DNA of 34,494 nt from Patescibacteria group bacterium (GTDB lineage: Bacteria > Patescibacteriota > 4484-211): assembly GCA_018818265.1 (NCBI GenBank), contig JAHISN010000023.1, positions 1-34,494 on the forward strand. The letters run 5' to 3'. Each line of letters starts with the position of its first letter. The stretch's first letter is position 1. The notes beneath the pieces are model-generated. The model saw nothing but the letters and a program-made list of their open reading frames with translations. It searched no databases and was not told where the DNA came from. Made by a program: the position numbers and the translations under genes. Positions 1-7,369 of this stretch are shown one piece after another.

Positions 1-303
1 AACTTGAGTAGTGGTGAAGAACGGTCCGCGCTCATCGGCGCTGATTTTAGACTCATTTTTGCCAACCGTTTTGTCATTGCCAGTAATTCTTTTCATTGCG
101 TTTTCTGCTAATTTAAGGGAGCGTTTAAAAGAAAAAAGATAACTAATTGAACCGCTTGATAGGGTCGGCAGTATTGCCAGAAGGAAGAGCATCGCTAACA
201 GGCTCAGCGTGTATTTGTCCACATGAATACGGTTAGGAAAGAAAGTGTAGCCGAGAAGATAGACAAGAGTAACTAGTGTAAGTAGAAATTCTATTTTAAG
301 CAC
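1..303 (-). CDS. Membrane protein, C-terminus beyond window edge
   Basis: An open reading frame enters the window on the minus strand and runs for 101 codons without a stop. The GTG start is chosen because an in-frame TGA lies a few codons upstream and an extended -10 box (TGCTATACT) ends exactly 7 nt before the GTG. The visible protein has two hydrophobic segments, about residues 4-16 and 31-49, then a basic and polar stretch containing KRSLKLAENAMKRITGND, so it looks like a small membrane protein with a cytoplasmic tail. I do not recognise the family. The next gene in the same direction is the permease at 330-1463, whose stop is 27 nt upstream, but this gene has its own -10 box. Confidence 0.6.
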   Translation of the reverse strand, partial: MLKIEFLLTLVTLVYLLGYTFFPNRIHVDKYTLSLLAMLFLLAILPTLSSGSISYLFSFKRSLKLAENAMKRITGNDKTVGKNESKISADERGPFFTTTQV

Positions 304-310
304 TTTATAA

Positions 311-319
311 AGTATAGCA
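311..319 (-). promoter_or_regulatory. Extended -10 box, leaderless start at 303
   Basis: Minus strand reads TGC-TATACT, then 7 nt, then the GTG start at 303. No good -35 is visible, as expected where an extended -10 compensates. The predicted transcription start is the first base of the start codon. Confidence 0.45.
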
Positions 320-329
320 TAAATTCACT

Positions 330-1463
330 TTAGAACAGGGCAAAGATTTCATAGACGATTCCTCCTGCAAATACCAAACACATTAATACCAATAGCGGCA
401 GAGAAAGGTTTAAAGCGAAGGGAGGTTCTTTTTCACCCACTTTTCTGGCTTTAAGGTAAATTAGAATAATGAGAATGCCAGTCAGACCGCCCATAATACC
501 GCCGGTAATCCCAAGTATTTTAACAAAATCACGCGCACCTAGCAAAAAAAGAACTAGTGGTGGTGCAAAACTTAACCCCCACGATAAAAGCGATGACATA
601 CGGAAATCCCGATAGAACATCTCCTTAAGCACATAGCCGAGAATAAGAAAGGAAGAGAACATTGCCAAAACACCCAATAAGGCGCCAATTTTAATAATGC
701 CTGTTGGTAGAAACTGAATTAGGCCAGGAATAGCATCTGGCGAAGTTGTTTTTCCACAAATGCCTACAACTGTTAGCGTAAATAACAAATAAATTAGTGC
801 GGGGATTAGCGTTCCCCAGACAACGGCTTTTTTCAGCGATGTATGCTTGTTGCGCAAGAGCTCTTCCATTTCGGGAATTACCGTACTGCCGCTGAGAGCA
901 AAAAAAATCACTCCGTAGGGAGCTAATGCCACCATCAGATTATCTGTACCTCCCACTAAATTGTTTTTGGAAAAGTGAGGCAGACCCAGAAAAGTTATTA
1001 AAAGAATAAGAATAACAATACCGGGAACAATGATAGATTCCATTTGAGATACTTTTTTTAAACCTAGGATCACACCAATCGCGGCTAAAGCGAAGATAAG
1101 AAGACCAAAAATAATGTCAGTTCCGGAAGTGCCCAGCAGTAAGGTTAGAAATTTGCCAGTTTGTGTAGTATAGGCCAAAATAGCTCCGTAAGCGCCGGTG
1201 ATAAGGGATAAGAAAGCCAGAAAAGTGCCTATTCGCCCAAGATAGAGCCGGCCGTAACCGGTTAGTTGATGATCCCCCGGTGTGCGTAGGATAACTTCGG
1301 CGTAAGCAAGGTTTATCAACAATGTGACTCCAGTGAGAAATAGTAAGTAGAAAATTCCCAGTGGCAAGCCGGCATGGGTCACAGCGTAGGGAATACCAAA
1401 AATACCAGCGCCGATAACAGCGCCTATCTGCAGAAGAATTGCGCGAGGGAATTTACCTTTCAC
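330..1463 (-). CDS. Amino acid permease (aromatic amino acid/HAAAP type)
   Basis: Probable inner-membrane proton-coupled amino acid importer of the APC superfamily. The N-terminus has the unwound first-helix signature GAVIGAGIFGIPYAV, typical of tryptophan/tyrosine permeases (TyrP, Mtr) and their relatives, followed by about ten further hydrophobic helices; the length (377 aa) suits the family. The open frame extends upstream to a TTG at 1490, but I place the start at the GTG at 1463, because a -10 box (TGCTACCCT) ends exactly 7 nt before it and the 9 residues upstream are Cys-rich and unlike a permease. Substrate cannot be told from sequence; an organism with little biosynthesis would plausibly import amino acids. 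Its promoter lies next to the left copy of the 132-bp repeat. Confidence 0.85.
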   Translation of the reverse strand: MKGKFPRAILLQIGAVIGAGIFGIPYAVTHAGLPLGIFYLLFLTGVTLLINLAYAEVILRTPGDHQLTGYGRLYLGRIGTFLAFLSLITGAYGAILAYTTQTGKFLTLLLGTSGTDIIFGLLIFALAAIGVILGLKKVSQMESIIVPGIVILILLITFLGLPHFSKNNLVGGTDNLMVALAPYGVIFFALSGSTVIPEMEELLRNKHTSLKKAVVWGTLIPALIYLLFTLTVVGICGKTTSPDAIPGLIQFLPTGIIKIGALLGVLAMFSSFLILGYVLKEMFYRDFRMSSLLSWGLSFAPPLVLFLLGARDFVKILGITGGIMGGLTGILIILIYLKARKVGEKEPPFALNLSLPLLVLMCLVFAGGIVYEIFALF

Positions 1464-1470
1464 ACAAGTT

Positions 1471-1500
1471 AGGGTAGCACACCAACACAAAACAAATCAA
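1471..1500 (-). promoter_or_regulatory. Promoter of the permease, leaderless
   Basis: On the minus strand TTGATT (1500-1495), an 18-nt spacer ending in TGC, and TACCCT (1476-1471) form a sigma70-like extended -10 promoter. The -10 box ends 7 nt before the GTG at 1463, so the message would begin at the start codon. Confidence 0.45.
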
Positions 1501-1511
1501 CAGGGGGAATG

Positions 1512-1644
1512 CTAAATGCCTTTAAAGAAGCGCATTTTCTTTTTTGTACGATCGGGAGTTGAAGAGGTTTTCCCCCTTTTTATTTTCCTGGAAGCCATGG
1601 AAACCTTTTCCACAACTTTCTCTAAATCACTCTTGTTGTCGGCA
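1512..1644 (-). pseudogene. Duplicated 3' end of the YtxH gene (remnant)
   Basis: This stretch matches 3121-3253, the end of the intact YtxH-like gene, with about 9 mismatches in 132 bp, no indels and a fixed offset of 1609 bp. It keeps the reading frame and stop codon (here TAG, in the intact copy TAA), encoding the last 43 or so residues (KVVEKVSMA ... FFKGI). Homology stops abruptly at 1644, and there is no start codon or N-terminal domain, so it is a fragment. Together with the intact copy it brackets the Hsp70-like gene as a direct repeat. The apparent plus-strand frame here is only the antisense of the remnant. Confidence 0.8.
1513..1644. repeat. 132-bp direct repeat, left copy
   Basis: Left copy of a direct repeat whose right copy is 3122-3253 (about 93% identical by eye). 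The pair flanks a single gene; the unit from repeat start to repeat start is 1609 bp. It is a duplicated gene end, not a classical IS terminus; I see no transposase. Confidence 0.85.
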
Positions 1645-1739
1645 TGCTATTGCAAAATGGGTTACTGCTTTCCCTGTTGCACTGAGACGTGGTATGTTAT
1701 GAAGCATAGCTTAGCCTAAAGGAGTAATGGATCTTCCGC

Positions 1740-1745
1740 TATAAT
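1740..1745 (+). promoter_or_regulatory. -10 box of the Hsp70-like gene
   Basis: A perfect TATAAT lies 16 nt before the ATG at 1762. A convincing -35 is not seen. The implied leader is about 10 nt (ACCCCAAAT) without a Shine-Dalgarno sequence. Confidence 0.45.
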
Positions 1746-1761
1746 TACTCCCACCCCAAAT

Positions 1762-3114
1762 ATGCACTACGGACTTGACTTCGGTACAACTAACTCAGCT
1801 ATTGCCATAAAACGTGATGACGTGGGAAATGTAGTTGTTGTCCCCGTAGATCCGCTTGCTGTGGGTCAGCAAATAATGCGCTCTCTACTGTATGTCAGAA
1901 AAAGGAAGATGCGACGTTTTGTGGGGCTTAGCGCTGTTCAAGAATACTTGCACGATAGTCGGAGTCGTAAACCAGCACGATATAAAGTTTTTGATACTGG
2001 CAGAAAAACTATTATCCGGATTCCAACTGGCCAGGGGGATTTCTGGAATTATGAAACTGATATTACTTATCGCGAAGATATTAACAAGCCCGGGCAATTA
2101 ATTCAGGCTTTAAAGACTTCCCTGAGAGAGGGGTTTGCTACGCAAATTGATCTTTTCGGAGAGAAACTTTCGCTGGAGGAGTTGATTGCTGTAATTTTGA
2201 GACAGATGAAAGAAACGGCGGATAATTATCTCGGTCGCCCGATTAATAAAGTTACTTTAGGAAGGCCAGTCCACTATGATAAGAAATCTAATGACCTTTA
2301 TATTGAAGAGCGTATGCGGCAAGCAGCAAAGTTAGCAGGGTTCACCCAAATTAGTTTTGTTCCCGAACCGGTAGCGGCCGCCTACGATTATTTGCAATCA
2401 CGCAAGTGTAAAGAAGATATTAAGATATTTGTTTTTGATTTTGGTGGTGGGACATTAGACTTTTGTTTGATGAACTCAAAACAGAATTCATCTCGTGTAA
2501 TAGCTACTGACGGCCTATCTATTGGTGGCGACCTTTTTAATGAGTTGATCATGTTGCATAAGGTTAGCCCTAATTTTGGAACTGAGCTGAATTACGGGCC
2601 AAAGCAATTACCTATGCCAGCTGGTCTTAAGCAAGGATTAAAGAAATGGTACGAAATTCAAGCCTTAAAATCACCTAACTTAAGTAAGTTCTTGAATGAA
2701 GTTGTGTCTCAGGTAAACGAACCGCGCTTGATTCAGAACTTAATTACTCTAATTGATTATGACTTAGGTTTTGAACTCTTCGAAGCTCTTGAAAAATCTA
2801 AAGTTGAGCTGTCAACTATGACAGAATCGGTTATTTCTTTTCATCAACATGACATAAATTTGGAGATCCCGATTACACGAGAGGAATTCGAAAAATTTAT
2901 TGGACCTAAAGTCAGTGAGATTGAGGTAAGTATCAATAATCTTTTTAGAAAGGCTGATCTTGAACCAGACGATATCGCCGTAGTTGTGTGTACAGGGGGA
3001 GCTTCATATACACCACTTATCCAATCTCGTTTGCGCAAGATTTTTACCAAGAGTAATATTGTTTACCACAACGTTTTTCAGGGAATCGCAGCCGGATTGG
3101 CTAGGGTTGAATAG
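1762..3114 (+). CDS. Hsp70-like ATPase, YegD type (no substrate-binding domain)
   Basis: Member of the actin/Hsp70 ATPase superfamily. Seen: phosphate-1 motif DFGTTNS (residues 6-12), EPVAAA (202-207), phosphate-2 motif FDFGGGTLDF (225-234) and the adenosine motif CTGGASYTPLI (410-420). At 450 aa it carries only the nucleotide-binding fold plus an insertion around residues 265-345 and lacks DnaK's C-terminal peptide-binding domain, which matches the YegD-like putative chaperones in length and design. The substrate is unknown; no DnaJ or GrpE gene is nearby. It is the only plus-strand gene among minus-strand neighbours and lies exactly between two copies of the 3' end of the YtxH gene, which suggests it was inserted there or is left over from a local duplication. 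Its own TATAAT lies inside the inserted segment. Confidence 0.85.
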   Translation: MHYGLDFGTTNSAIAIKRDDVGNVVVVPVDPLAVGQQIMRSLLYVRKRKMRRFVGLSAVQEYLHDSRSRKPARYKVFDTGRKTIIRIPTGQGDFWNYETDITYREDINKPGQLIQALKTSLREGFATQIDLFGEKLSLEELIAVILRQMKETADNYLGRPINKVTLGRPVHYDKKSNDLYIEERMRQAAKLAGFTQISFVPEPVAAAYDYLQSRKCKEDIKIFVFDFGGGTLDFCLMNSKQNSSRVIATDGLSIGGDLFNELIMLHKVSPNFGTELNYGPKQLPMPAGLKQGLKKWYEIQALKSPNLSKFLNEVVSQVNEPRLIQNLITLIDYDLGFELFEALEKSKVELSTMTESVISFHQHDINLEIPITREEFEKFIGPKVSEIEVSINNLFRKADLEPDDIAVVVCTGGASYTPLIQSRLRKIFTKSNIVYHNVFQGIAAGLARVE

Positions 3115-3120
3115 GGAAGT

Positions 3121-3528
3121 TTAAATGCCTTTAAAGAAGTGCATTTTCTTTTTTGCACGATCGGGAGTTGGAGAGGTTTTCCCCTTTTTTATTTTCTTGG
3201 TAGCCATGGAAACCTTTTCCACAACTTTCTCTAAATCAACCTTCTTGTCGGCAACTTTATCACCAACTTCATCGGCAACTTCGTGGACGACTTTGTCGGC
3301 CACCGTAGCGAGATGTTCCAATTTCTCTCGGTAATTGCAGGCAATGTCTTGAGATGTTTTCAGGGCATTATCCAGATTATCTTTAATTTTTCCACCCTTT
3401 TTTTTTAGTTCTTTGCGGAGTTTTTCGCCCGACTTGGGTGTATAAAGCAAAGCGGCCACTGCTCCCGCCGCCGCTCCAATAAATGCCCCTGTTAAGAATG
3501 TTTTGAAATGAGATTTTTCTTTATACAT
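3121..3528 (-). CDS. YtxH domain protein
   Basis: 135-aa membrane-anchored protein. The N-terminus has a Gly/Ala-rich transmembrane helix (residues 10-27) followed at once by LLYTPKSGEKLRKEL, the hallmark YtxH motif, and then a long Lys/Glu/Asp/Val amphipathic stretch with repeated VADKV-, VADEV-, VGDKV-like units that should be coiled or apolipoprotein-like. The family is common in Gram-positive bacteria and CPR and is linked to stress or envelope functions, without a defined biochemistry. Its start lies 3 nt after the stop of the DUF948-like gene, a pairing also found elsewhere (YtxG/YtxH), so the two probably act together. Its 3' end is duplicated at 1512-1644. Confidence 0.8.
   Translation of the reverse strand: MYKEKSHFKTFLTGAFIGAAAGAVAALLYTPKSGEKLRKELKKKGGKIKDNLDNALKTSQDIACNYREKLEHLATVADKVVHEVADEVGDKVADKKVDLEKVVEKVSMATKKIKKGKTSPTPDRAKKKMHFFKGI
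3122..3253. repeat. 132-bp direct repeat, right copy (inside the YtxH gene)
   Basis: Right copy of the direct repeat seen at 1513-1644. Here it is part of the intact YtxH-like coding sequence, so this is the ancestral copy and the left one the duplicate. Confidence 0.85.
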
Positions 3529-3531
3529 AAG

Positions 3532-3822
3532 TTAGTTATCCTGTTCTTCTTGCTCTTCTCCCCTAATTATTTCCCATACTCTCTTGCCAATCATTGCGAG
3601 GGATAGGGTGTCTTTAATTTTCCCCAATGTTTCAGTAATCTGTACTGCCCCATTCGCAACGCCATCAGTGATTACCTCAACATCCAAAAGGATTTTGTTA
3701 GTTCGTTTAACACTCTCGCGCAGTTCTTTGAAGACGAAATAAACCTGAGCACCGATTACCGTGAGCGTGGTGCCCAGAAGAATAATCATAATGATGAGTA
3801 GGGTTTGAACAGTAGAAGTCAT
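3532..3822 (-). CDS. DUF948/YtxG-like membrane protein
   Basis: 96-aa protein with one N-terminal transmembrane helix (about residues 7-30) followed by a charged helix and an acidic tail (GEEQEEQDN). The arrangement of one helix and a VFKELRESVKRTNKILLDVE-type coiled segment resembles DUF948/YtxG proteins, which sit beside YtxH genes as this one does. Function unknown; probably a membrane partner of the next gene. It has a possible promoter of its own overlapping the end of the RodZ-like gene (3840-3868). Confidence 0.6.
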   Translation of the reverse strand: MTSTVQTLLIIMIILLGTTLTVIGAQVYFVFKELRESVKRTNKILLDVEVITDGVANGAVQITETLGKIKDTLSLAMIGKRVWEIIRGEEQEEQDN

Positions 3823-3839
3823 GGACAGTGATTAATATA

Positions 3840-3868
3840 AAGTTATCATGGCATACACCTCTCGTCAA
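3840..3868 (-). promoter_or_regulatory. Possible promoter of the DUF948-YtxH pair
   Basis: Minus strand TTGACG (3868-3863), 17-nt spacer, TAACTT (3845-3840). The -35 hexamer contains the TGA stop of the upstream gene. A TATATT just downstream is an alternative -10. Confidence 0.4.
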
Positions 3869-4503
3869 GTTCCAGTTTCTACCACTTCCACCTGCCTTTT
3901 AACGATAGTTTCTTTCCCGGCCTTACTGTAGGCAATAATTGTTAGGTGATTTACTCCTGGCTGTAAACCTACGGCCACGGCAAACGCGCCTTTTTCTTGC
4001 ACTTCTGCTTCTTGGCCATTGATTAACAATCTTACACCAATGTCTGTCTGGCCGGTTACCTCAACATAGTTTTGATAAAGTGTTGACTGATCGGTAGGAC
4101 TTGTTACTATCAGGAACGGTTTGCCTGTATAATTGCGGTATTGCCAGAATAAGAGAACGAAAAAAACAAGAATGGTTAATGAAATGGCCGTTCCCACCAA
4201 AATATTGGGAGTAAAGGAAAAAGATCTCTTTTTAAGCGGTTGGGGAGGGGCGGCGGCGACTAGTTTTTGCTGACGATAATCGCGGCGGAAAAGAGCCAGA
4301 GCTCGTTCTTCGTCAATATTAAGGAACTGAGCATAACGGCGAACAAACCCTTTGAGATAGACTTCAGCTGGCAGGGCTCGGTAATCGTCTCTTTCTAAAG
4401 CCAGCAAGAAATTAGTAGTTATCGACAACTGATCGGCGGTATCTTTAACAGAAAGCTTCTTTTTTTGACGGGTTTCTTTAAATAGTTGGCCAATTGTGTT
4501 CAT
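3865..4503 (-). CDS. RodZ-like HTH membrane protein with C-terminal beta domain
   Basis: 212 aa. Residues 5-72 form a Cro/C1-type helix-turn-helix of the HTH_25 kind (FKETRQKKKLSVKDTADQLS ... YLKGFVRRYAQFLNID), the variant found in RodZ, where it binds MreB rather than acting as a classic repressor. A transmembrane helix follows at about 107-127, then an outer domain of about 80 residues (PTDQSTLYQNYVEVTGQTD ... VNHLTIIAYSKAGKETIVKRQVEV), a glucodextranase_B/Big-like beta sandwich. Role inferred: a cell-shape or envelope-scaffolding protein. The outer domain resembles those in the protein at 18750-19520. It stands between ftsK and the YtxH pair, all on the minus strand. No Shine-Dalgarno is seen; the 120 nt upstream contain AAGTTAAAAGTTAAAAGT low-complexity repeats. 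Confidence 0.75.
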   Translation of the reverse strand: MNTIGQLFKETRQKKKLSVKDTADQLSITTNFLLALERDDYRALPAEVYLKGFVRRYAQFLNIDEERALALFRRDYRQQKLVAAAPPQPLKKRSFSFTPNILVGTAISLTILVFFVLLFWQYRNYTGKPFLIVTSPTDQSTLYQNYVEVTGQTDIGVRLLINGQEAEVQEKGAFAVAVGLQPGVNHLTIIAYSKAGKETIVKRQVEVVETGT

Positions 4504-4623
4504 GAGAAGAAGTTAAAAGTTAAAAGTCCAAAGTTAAAAATGAACATAAGAATTGGCAATTAATTGTTTCGTGTAAGAGATTTAACTCGCTAATTACTAG
4601 TTACTAGGGTTTTGTGAGTGTAA

Positions 4624-6840
4624 TTAGCTTGAGGCTTTTCCCAGATATTCCTGTGCCCGAACGGCATAAACTTCACGAGGCTTGGAGCCATCCCGAGGGC
4701 TAATAACACCTCTTTCTTGCAATTCATCCAGTATGCGTGCCGCTCGGGCGTAACCAATGCTTAGCCGCCTTTGCAGCAGAGAGGCAGAGGCTCGTTTGTG
4801 GTCAAGTATTATCTGCACTGCCTCGGAGAATAACGGGTCGTCCGGTTCATCATGCACGGCTGTTTTGGAAATTTCATCTTCCATAGTATCTTTAGCGTTT
4901 TCTTCCCCTTTAAACAGGGTCTCGCCATAACCAATGTTCTCTGTCCGTATAAAATCAAGCAAATCCTTAATTTCTTTTTGGGAAACAAATACTCCCTGAA
5001 TACGGGTTGGTTTAGCCAAGTCGGGTGGCAGATAGAGCATATCTCCCTTACCAAGCAGCTTCTCCGCTCCAGTAGTGTCGATAATTACTCGCGAGTCCGT
5101 ACTAGAAGAGACATTTAGGGCTATGCGCGCGGGGATGTTAGCTTTAATTAGGCCGGTAATGACATCAACACTTGGTCTCTGAGTAGAAAGAATTAGATGT
5201 ATGCCGGTTGCTCGCGACATCTGCGCAATGCGGCAGATTAATTTTTCAATTTCATTGGCGGCAAAAGCCATGATGTCAGCCAGCTCATCGACAATAATAA
5301 TTACATGTGGTAGGGAGTGATGAGAACGTATTTGATTGTAACCACTTATATTTCTTACTCCTGCCGCCTGCAGTTTTTCATAGCGACTTTCCATTTCTGC
5401 CACAGCCCACTTTAGTGCAGTGATAACTTTTTCTGCTTTTGTAATTACTGGTGTTAGCAAGTGGGGAATCCCGTCGTATAGTGTTAATTCAACGCGTTTA
5501 GGGTCTATAAGTATGAGTTTTAAGTCATCGGGTGAGCACCTAAACAGTAGTGTGTTAACAAAGGTATGAAGTAGCACAGATTTGCCGCTGCCGGTTGCGC
5601 CTGCAATGAGCATGTGCGGCCAGCGGTTAACGCTGGCTGTAATAGTCTTCCCGCCGACATCAAGTCCGAGAGGGATTGTTAACTTCGACTTGGCGTTTTG
5701 CATCGGTTCTGATTCCAGAACTGATCGCAAGGAAACCAATGATGCCGTCTGATTTGGCACTTCTACTCCCACAAGTGAGCGTCCCGGGATGGGAGCTTCA
5801 ATACGCACTGTGCCTGTGGGTGTCGCTAAAGCAAGCGCAAGATCATTCTGCAGTGAGGTAATGCGGGAAATCTTGGTTTCCTCGGAAATCTTTAAAGCAT
5901 ACTGCGTTACCGCGGGGCCGAGATTAACTTCGGCTACTTCGGCTTCCATACCAAAACTCTTCAGTTTTTGTGTGATTGTTGCAATATTGCTTTGAATATC
6001 GCCCCGCTCGGCTGGTCGGTCCACTTCATCAGAAAGTAAAGACAAGGGGGGGTATTTCCATTCTATAGATGGGACATTTCCGCTGGGATGAATACTGTCT
6101 GTTTCTTTTTCCCCCGCGGTAATATCAGGAGATTGTTCTTCTTCAACAGAGATTTGTTCGTCCATTGTCTTAGCCTTTTCCCTCTCGGGATGTTTTTCAT
6201 ACTCGCCACCAATTATTTTGGGTTCCATGGCCGGTTCTTCCGGTCTTGCTTCCGGATTTTCTGTGATTACTATTTCCTTTGCCGCGCTAATCTGCTTTCT
6301 CTTGAGCAGTTCGACCCAGCCTTCGGTACGCTTATATAGCCAAACAGTTAAGGCTTGAGGAATTTTGATTATCCAACCTAAAAATTCCTTCCATGGCCAG
6401 TTAAAAATTACTTTAAGTGATGCCAGCATCAGCGCTGAGAAAACAAAAAACGCTCCTGTGGGAGTAAATCCCCTTTTTGATGTCTGGGCCAGAAAAGTGC
6501 CAAACTCGCCAGCGGCATTACTGGAAAAAAGACCTGTTGCTCCCAGGGCTCCAATTAGAAACATCAACAAACCAACAAGTGAACGTAAATTTATCTTTTT
6601 ATTCTCGAAACCGGCGAGATAGAGGCCAGCTACTATTGAAATGACGGGGAACAGCAAAACTCCCCAGCCTAAAAGATTGTTAAGTGTGTCTGCAAAACCG
6701 TTGAGTATTGATCGGGTAAGGCCTAGAATTGAGAACAGGGCCAAAAGTCCCATTGTTACCAATAAGAAGGCTAAGAGCAAATTAAGAGAGGGTTTTTTAA
6801 GCTTTAATTTAAATTTACGGCGCCGTTTTGTTCTAGCCAT
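4624..6840 (-). CDS. ftsK: DNA translocase FtsK/SpoIIIE
   Basis: 738-aa septal DNA pump that moves chromosome ends during division. Seen: several N-terminal membrane helices (from about residue 18 to 165), an acidic linker (about 190-270), the alpha/beta motor with Walker A GATGSGKS (414-421) and Walker B IIIVDEL (514-520), the RecA-like tail with STQRPSVDVITGLIKANIP, and a C-terminal winged-helix gamma domain (about 665-730: DPLFSEAVQIILDHKRASAS ... RILDELQERGVIS) which in known FtsK proteins reads the KOPS orientation sequences. The linker is short, as in SpoIIIE-type proteins. ATG start at the end of a Lys/Arg-rich head. It is the first of a minus-strand series including rodZ-like, DUF948 and YtxH genes. 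Confidence 0.95.
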   Translation of the reverse strand: MARTKRRRKFKLKLKKPSLNLLLAFLLVTMGLLALFSILGLTRSILNGFADTLNNLLGWGVLLFPVISIVAGLYLAGFENKKINLRSLVGLLMFLIGALGATGLFSSNAAGEFGTFLAQTSKRGFTPTGAFFVFSALMLASLKVIFNWPWKEFLGWIIKIPQALTVWLYKRTEGWVELLKRKQISAAKEIVITENPEARPEEPAMEPKIIGGEYEKHPEREKAKTMDEQISVEEEQSPDITAGEKETDSIHPSGNVPSIEWKYPPLSLLSDEVDRPAERGDIQSNIATITQKLKSFGMEAEVAEVNLGPAVTQYALKISEETKISRITSLQNDLALALATPTGTVRIEAPIPGRSLVGVEVPNQTASLVSLRSVLESEPMQNAKSKLTIPLGLDVGGKTITASVNRWPHMLIAGATGSGKSVLLHTFVNTLLFRCSPDDLKLILIDPKRVELTLYDGIPHLLTPVITKAEKVITALKWAVAEMESRYEKLQAAGVRNISGYNQIRSHHSLPHVIIIVDELADIMAFAANEIEKLICRIAQMSRATGIHLILSTQRPSVDVITGLIKANIPARIALNVSSSTDSRVIIDTTGAEKLLGKGDMLYLPPDLAKPTRIQGVFVSQKEIKDLLDFIRTENIGYGETLFKGEENAKDTMEDEISKTAVHDEPDDPLFSEAVQIILDHKRASASLLQRRLSIGYARAARILDELQERGVISPRDGSKPREVYAVRAQEYLGKASS

Positions 6841-7093
6841 AGGACTGTTACAAAATTGATAATATTAATAATTGTTATGTAAGTTTCTAATTTTCAAACA
6901 GAGCGCATCATTATCCCAGTAATCGATACTTTGAAAATTATAACATTGAAGATTTATTGGTCTATGTAAAAACCCGGCACATACCACTCTTTTAGGGTGG
7001 TGTCGCCATCTGTTCGAGATGGTGACAATAGCAATTTACGTATAAATGCAAGGCATTTGTACTAATTATAGCAAATATCAGGGCGCATTTCTT
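6841..7093. other. Divergent intergenic region with two strong hairpins
   Basis: Gap between the divergent ftsK and dodecin genes. Two adjacent hairpins are seen: ACCACTC-tttta-GGGTGGT (6983-7001, one mismatch) and GTCGCCATCT-gttcg-AGATGGTGAC (7002-7025, ten pairs including one G-T). Neither has a T-run directly after it on the plus strand; on the minus strand the second is followed, 12 nt later, by a T5 run. Terminators are not expected between divergent genes, so this may be a small structured RNA or an operator. No open frame here looks real. Confidence 0.4.
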
Positions 7094-7122
7094 TTGTGTT
7101 TCTGGACTGTTTCTGATAGAAT
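7094..7122 (+). promoter_or_regulatory. Promoter of the dodecin operon
   Basis: TTGTGT (7094-7099), 17-nt spacer ending TGA, TAGAAT (7117-7122): a good sigma70 promoter. The transcript should begin near 7130, leaving a short leader with the ribosome-binding site AGAGGTGG and the ATG at 7146. Confidence 0.65.
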
Positions 7123-7145
7123 GATGGGGAGAGGTGGTGATAATA

Positions 7146-7355
7146 ATGATCATAAAAATTGTTGAACTCGTGGGAACTTCCACGGAAAATTTTGGTGAGG
7201 CCGTGGAAAATGCTGTCCAACGAGCTTCGGGTACAGTACGCAATGTTTCGGGCGTGGACATTCTGAAATTTTCTGCCAAGGTAGAAGACGGTAAAATTTC
7301 CGAATACCGTGCTAATGTTAAAATAGCTTTTGTCGTTGAAAACGTTGAGCAGTAA
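7146..7355 (+). CDS. Dodecin family protein
   Basis: 69-aa small protein of the dodecin fold, which assembles into hollow dodecamers that store flavins or related ligands. The full-length pattern is clear: KIVELVGTSTENFGEAVENA, then RNVSG, then KVEDGKISEYRANVKIAFVVE. I start it at the ATG at 7146, 8 nt after AGGTGG; the in-frame GTG at 7134 would fall in that ribosome-binding site. In classical flavin-binding dodecins a Trp stacks on the flavin and a Gln contacts it; here the matching places look like ILKFSA and EYRANV, so both appear replaced, as in dodecin relatives that may bind something else. It is followed 14 nt later by a PfkB kinase. Confidence 0.85.
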   Translation: MIIKIVELVGTSTENFGEAVENAVQRASGTVRNVSGVDILKFSAKVEDGKISEYRANVKIAFVVENVEQ

Positions 7356-7369
7356 GTTATTTTAACTGG

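Noticed and set aside
1516-1719. Plus-strand open frame of 67 codons
   Set aside because: Its first two thirds are the antisense of the duplicated YtxH gene end, and the same false frame appears over the intact copy (3125-3334).
3122-3253. IS termini
   Set aside because: The repeat is coding sequence of the YtxH gene end, not terminal inverted repeats, and no transposase lies between the copies.
6088-6622. Plus-strand frames opposite ftsK
   Set aside because: Antisense shadows of the well-supported ftsK reading frame, with no ribosome-binding site.
7002-7025. Possible 5S rRNA piece (minus strand CCATCTCGAACAGATGG)
   Set aside because: The CCATCTCGAACA likeness is short; the rest is a simple hairpin and lacks the other 5S helices.
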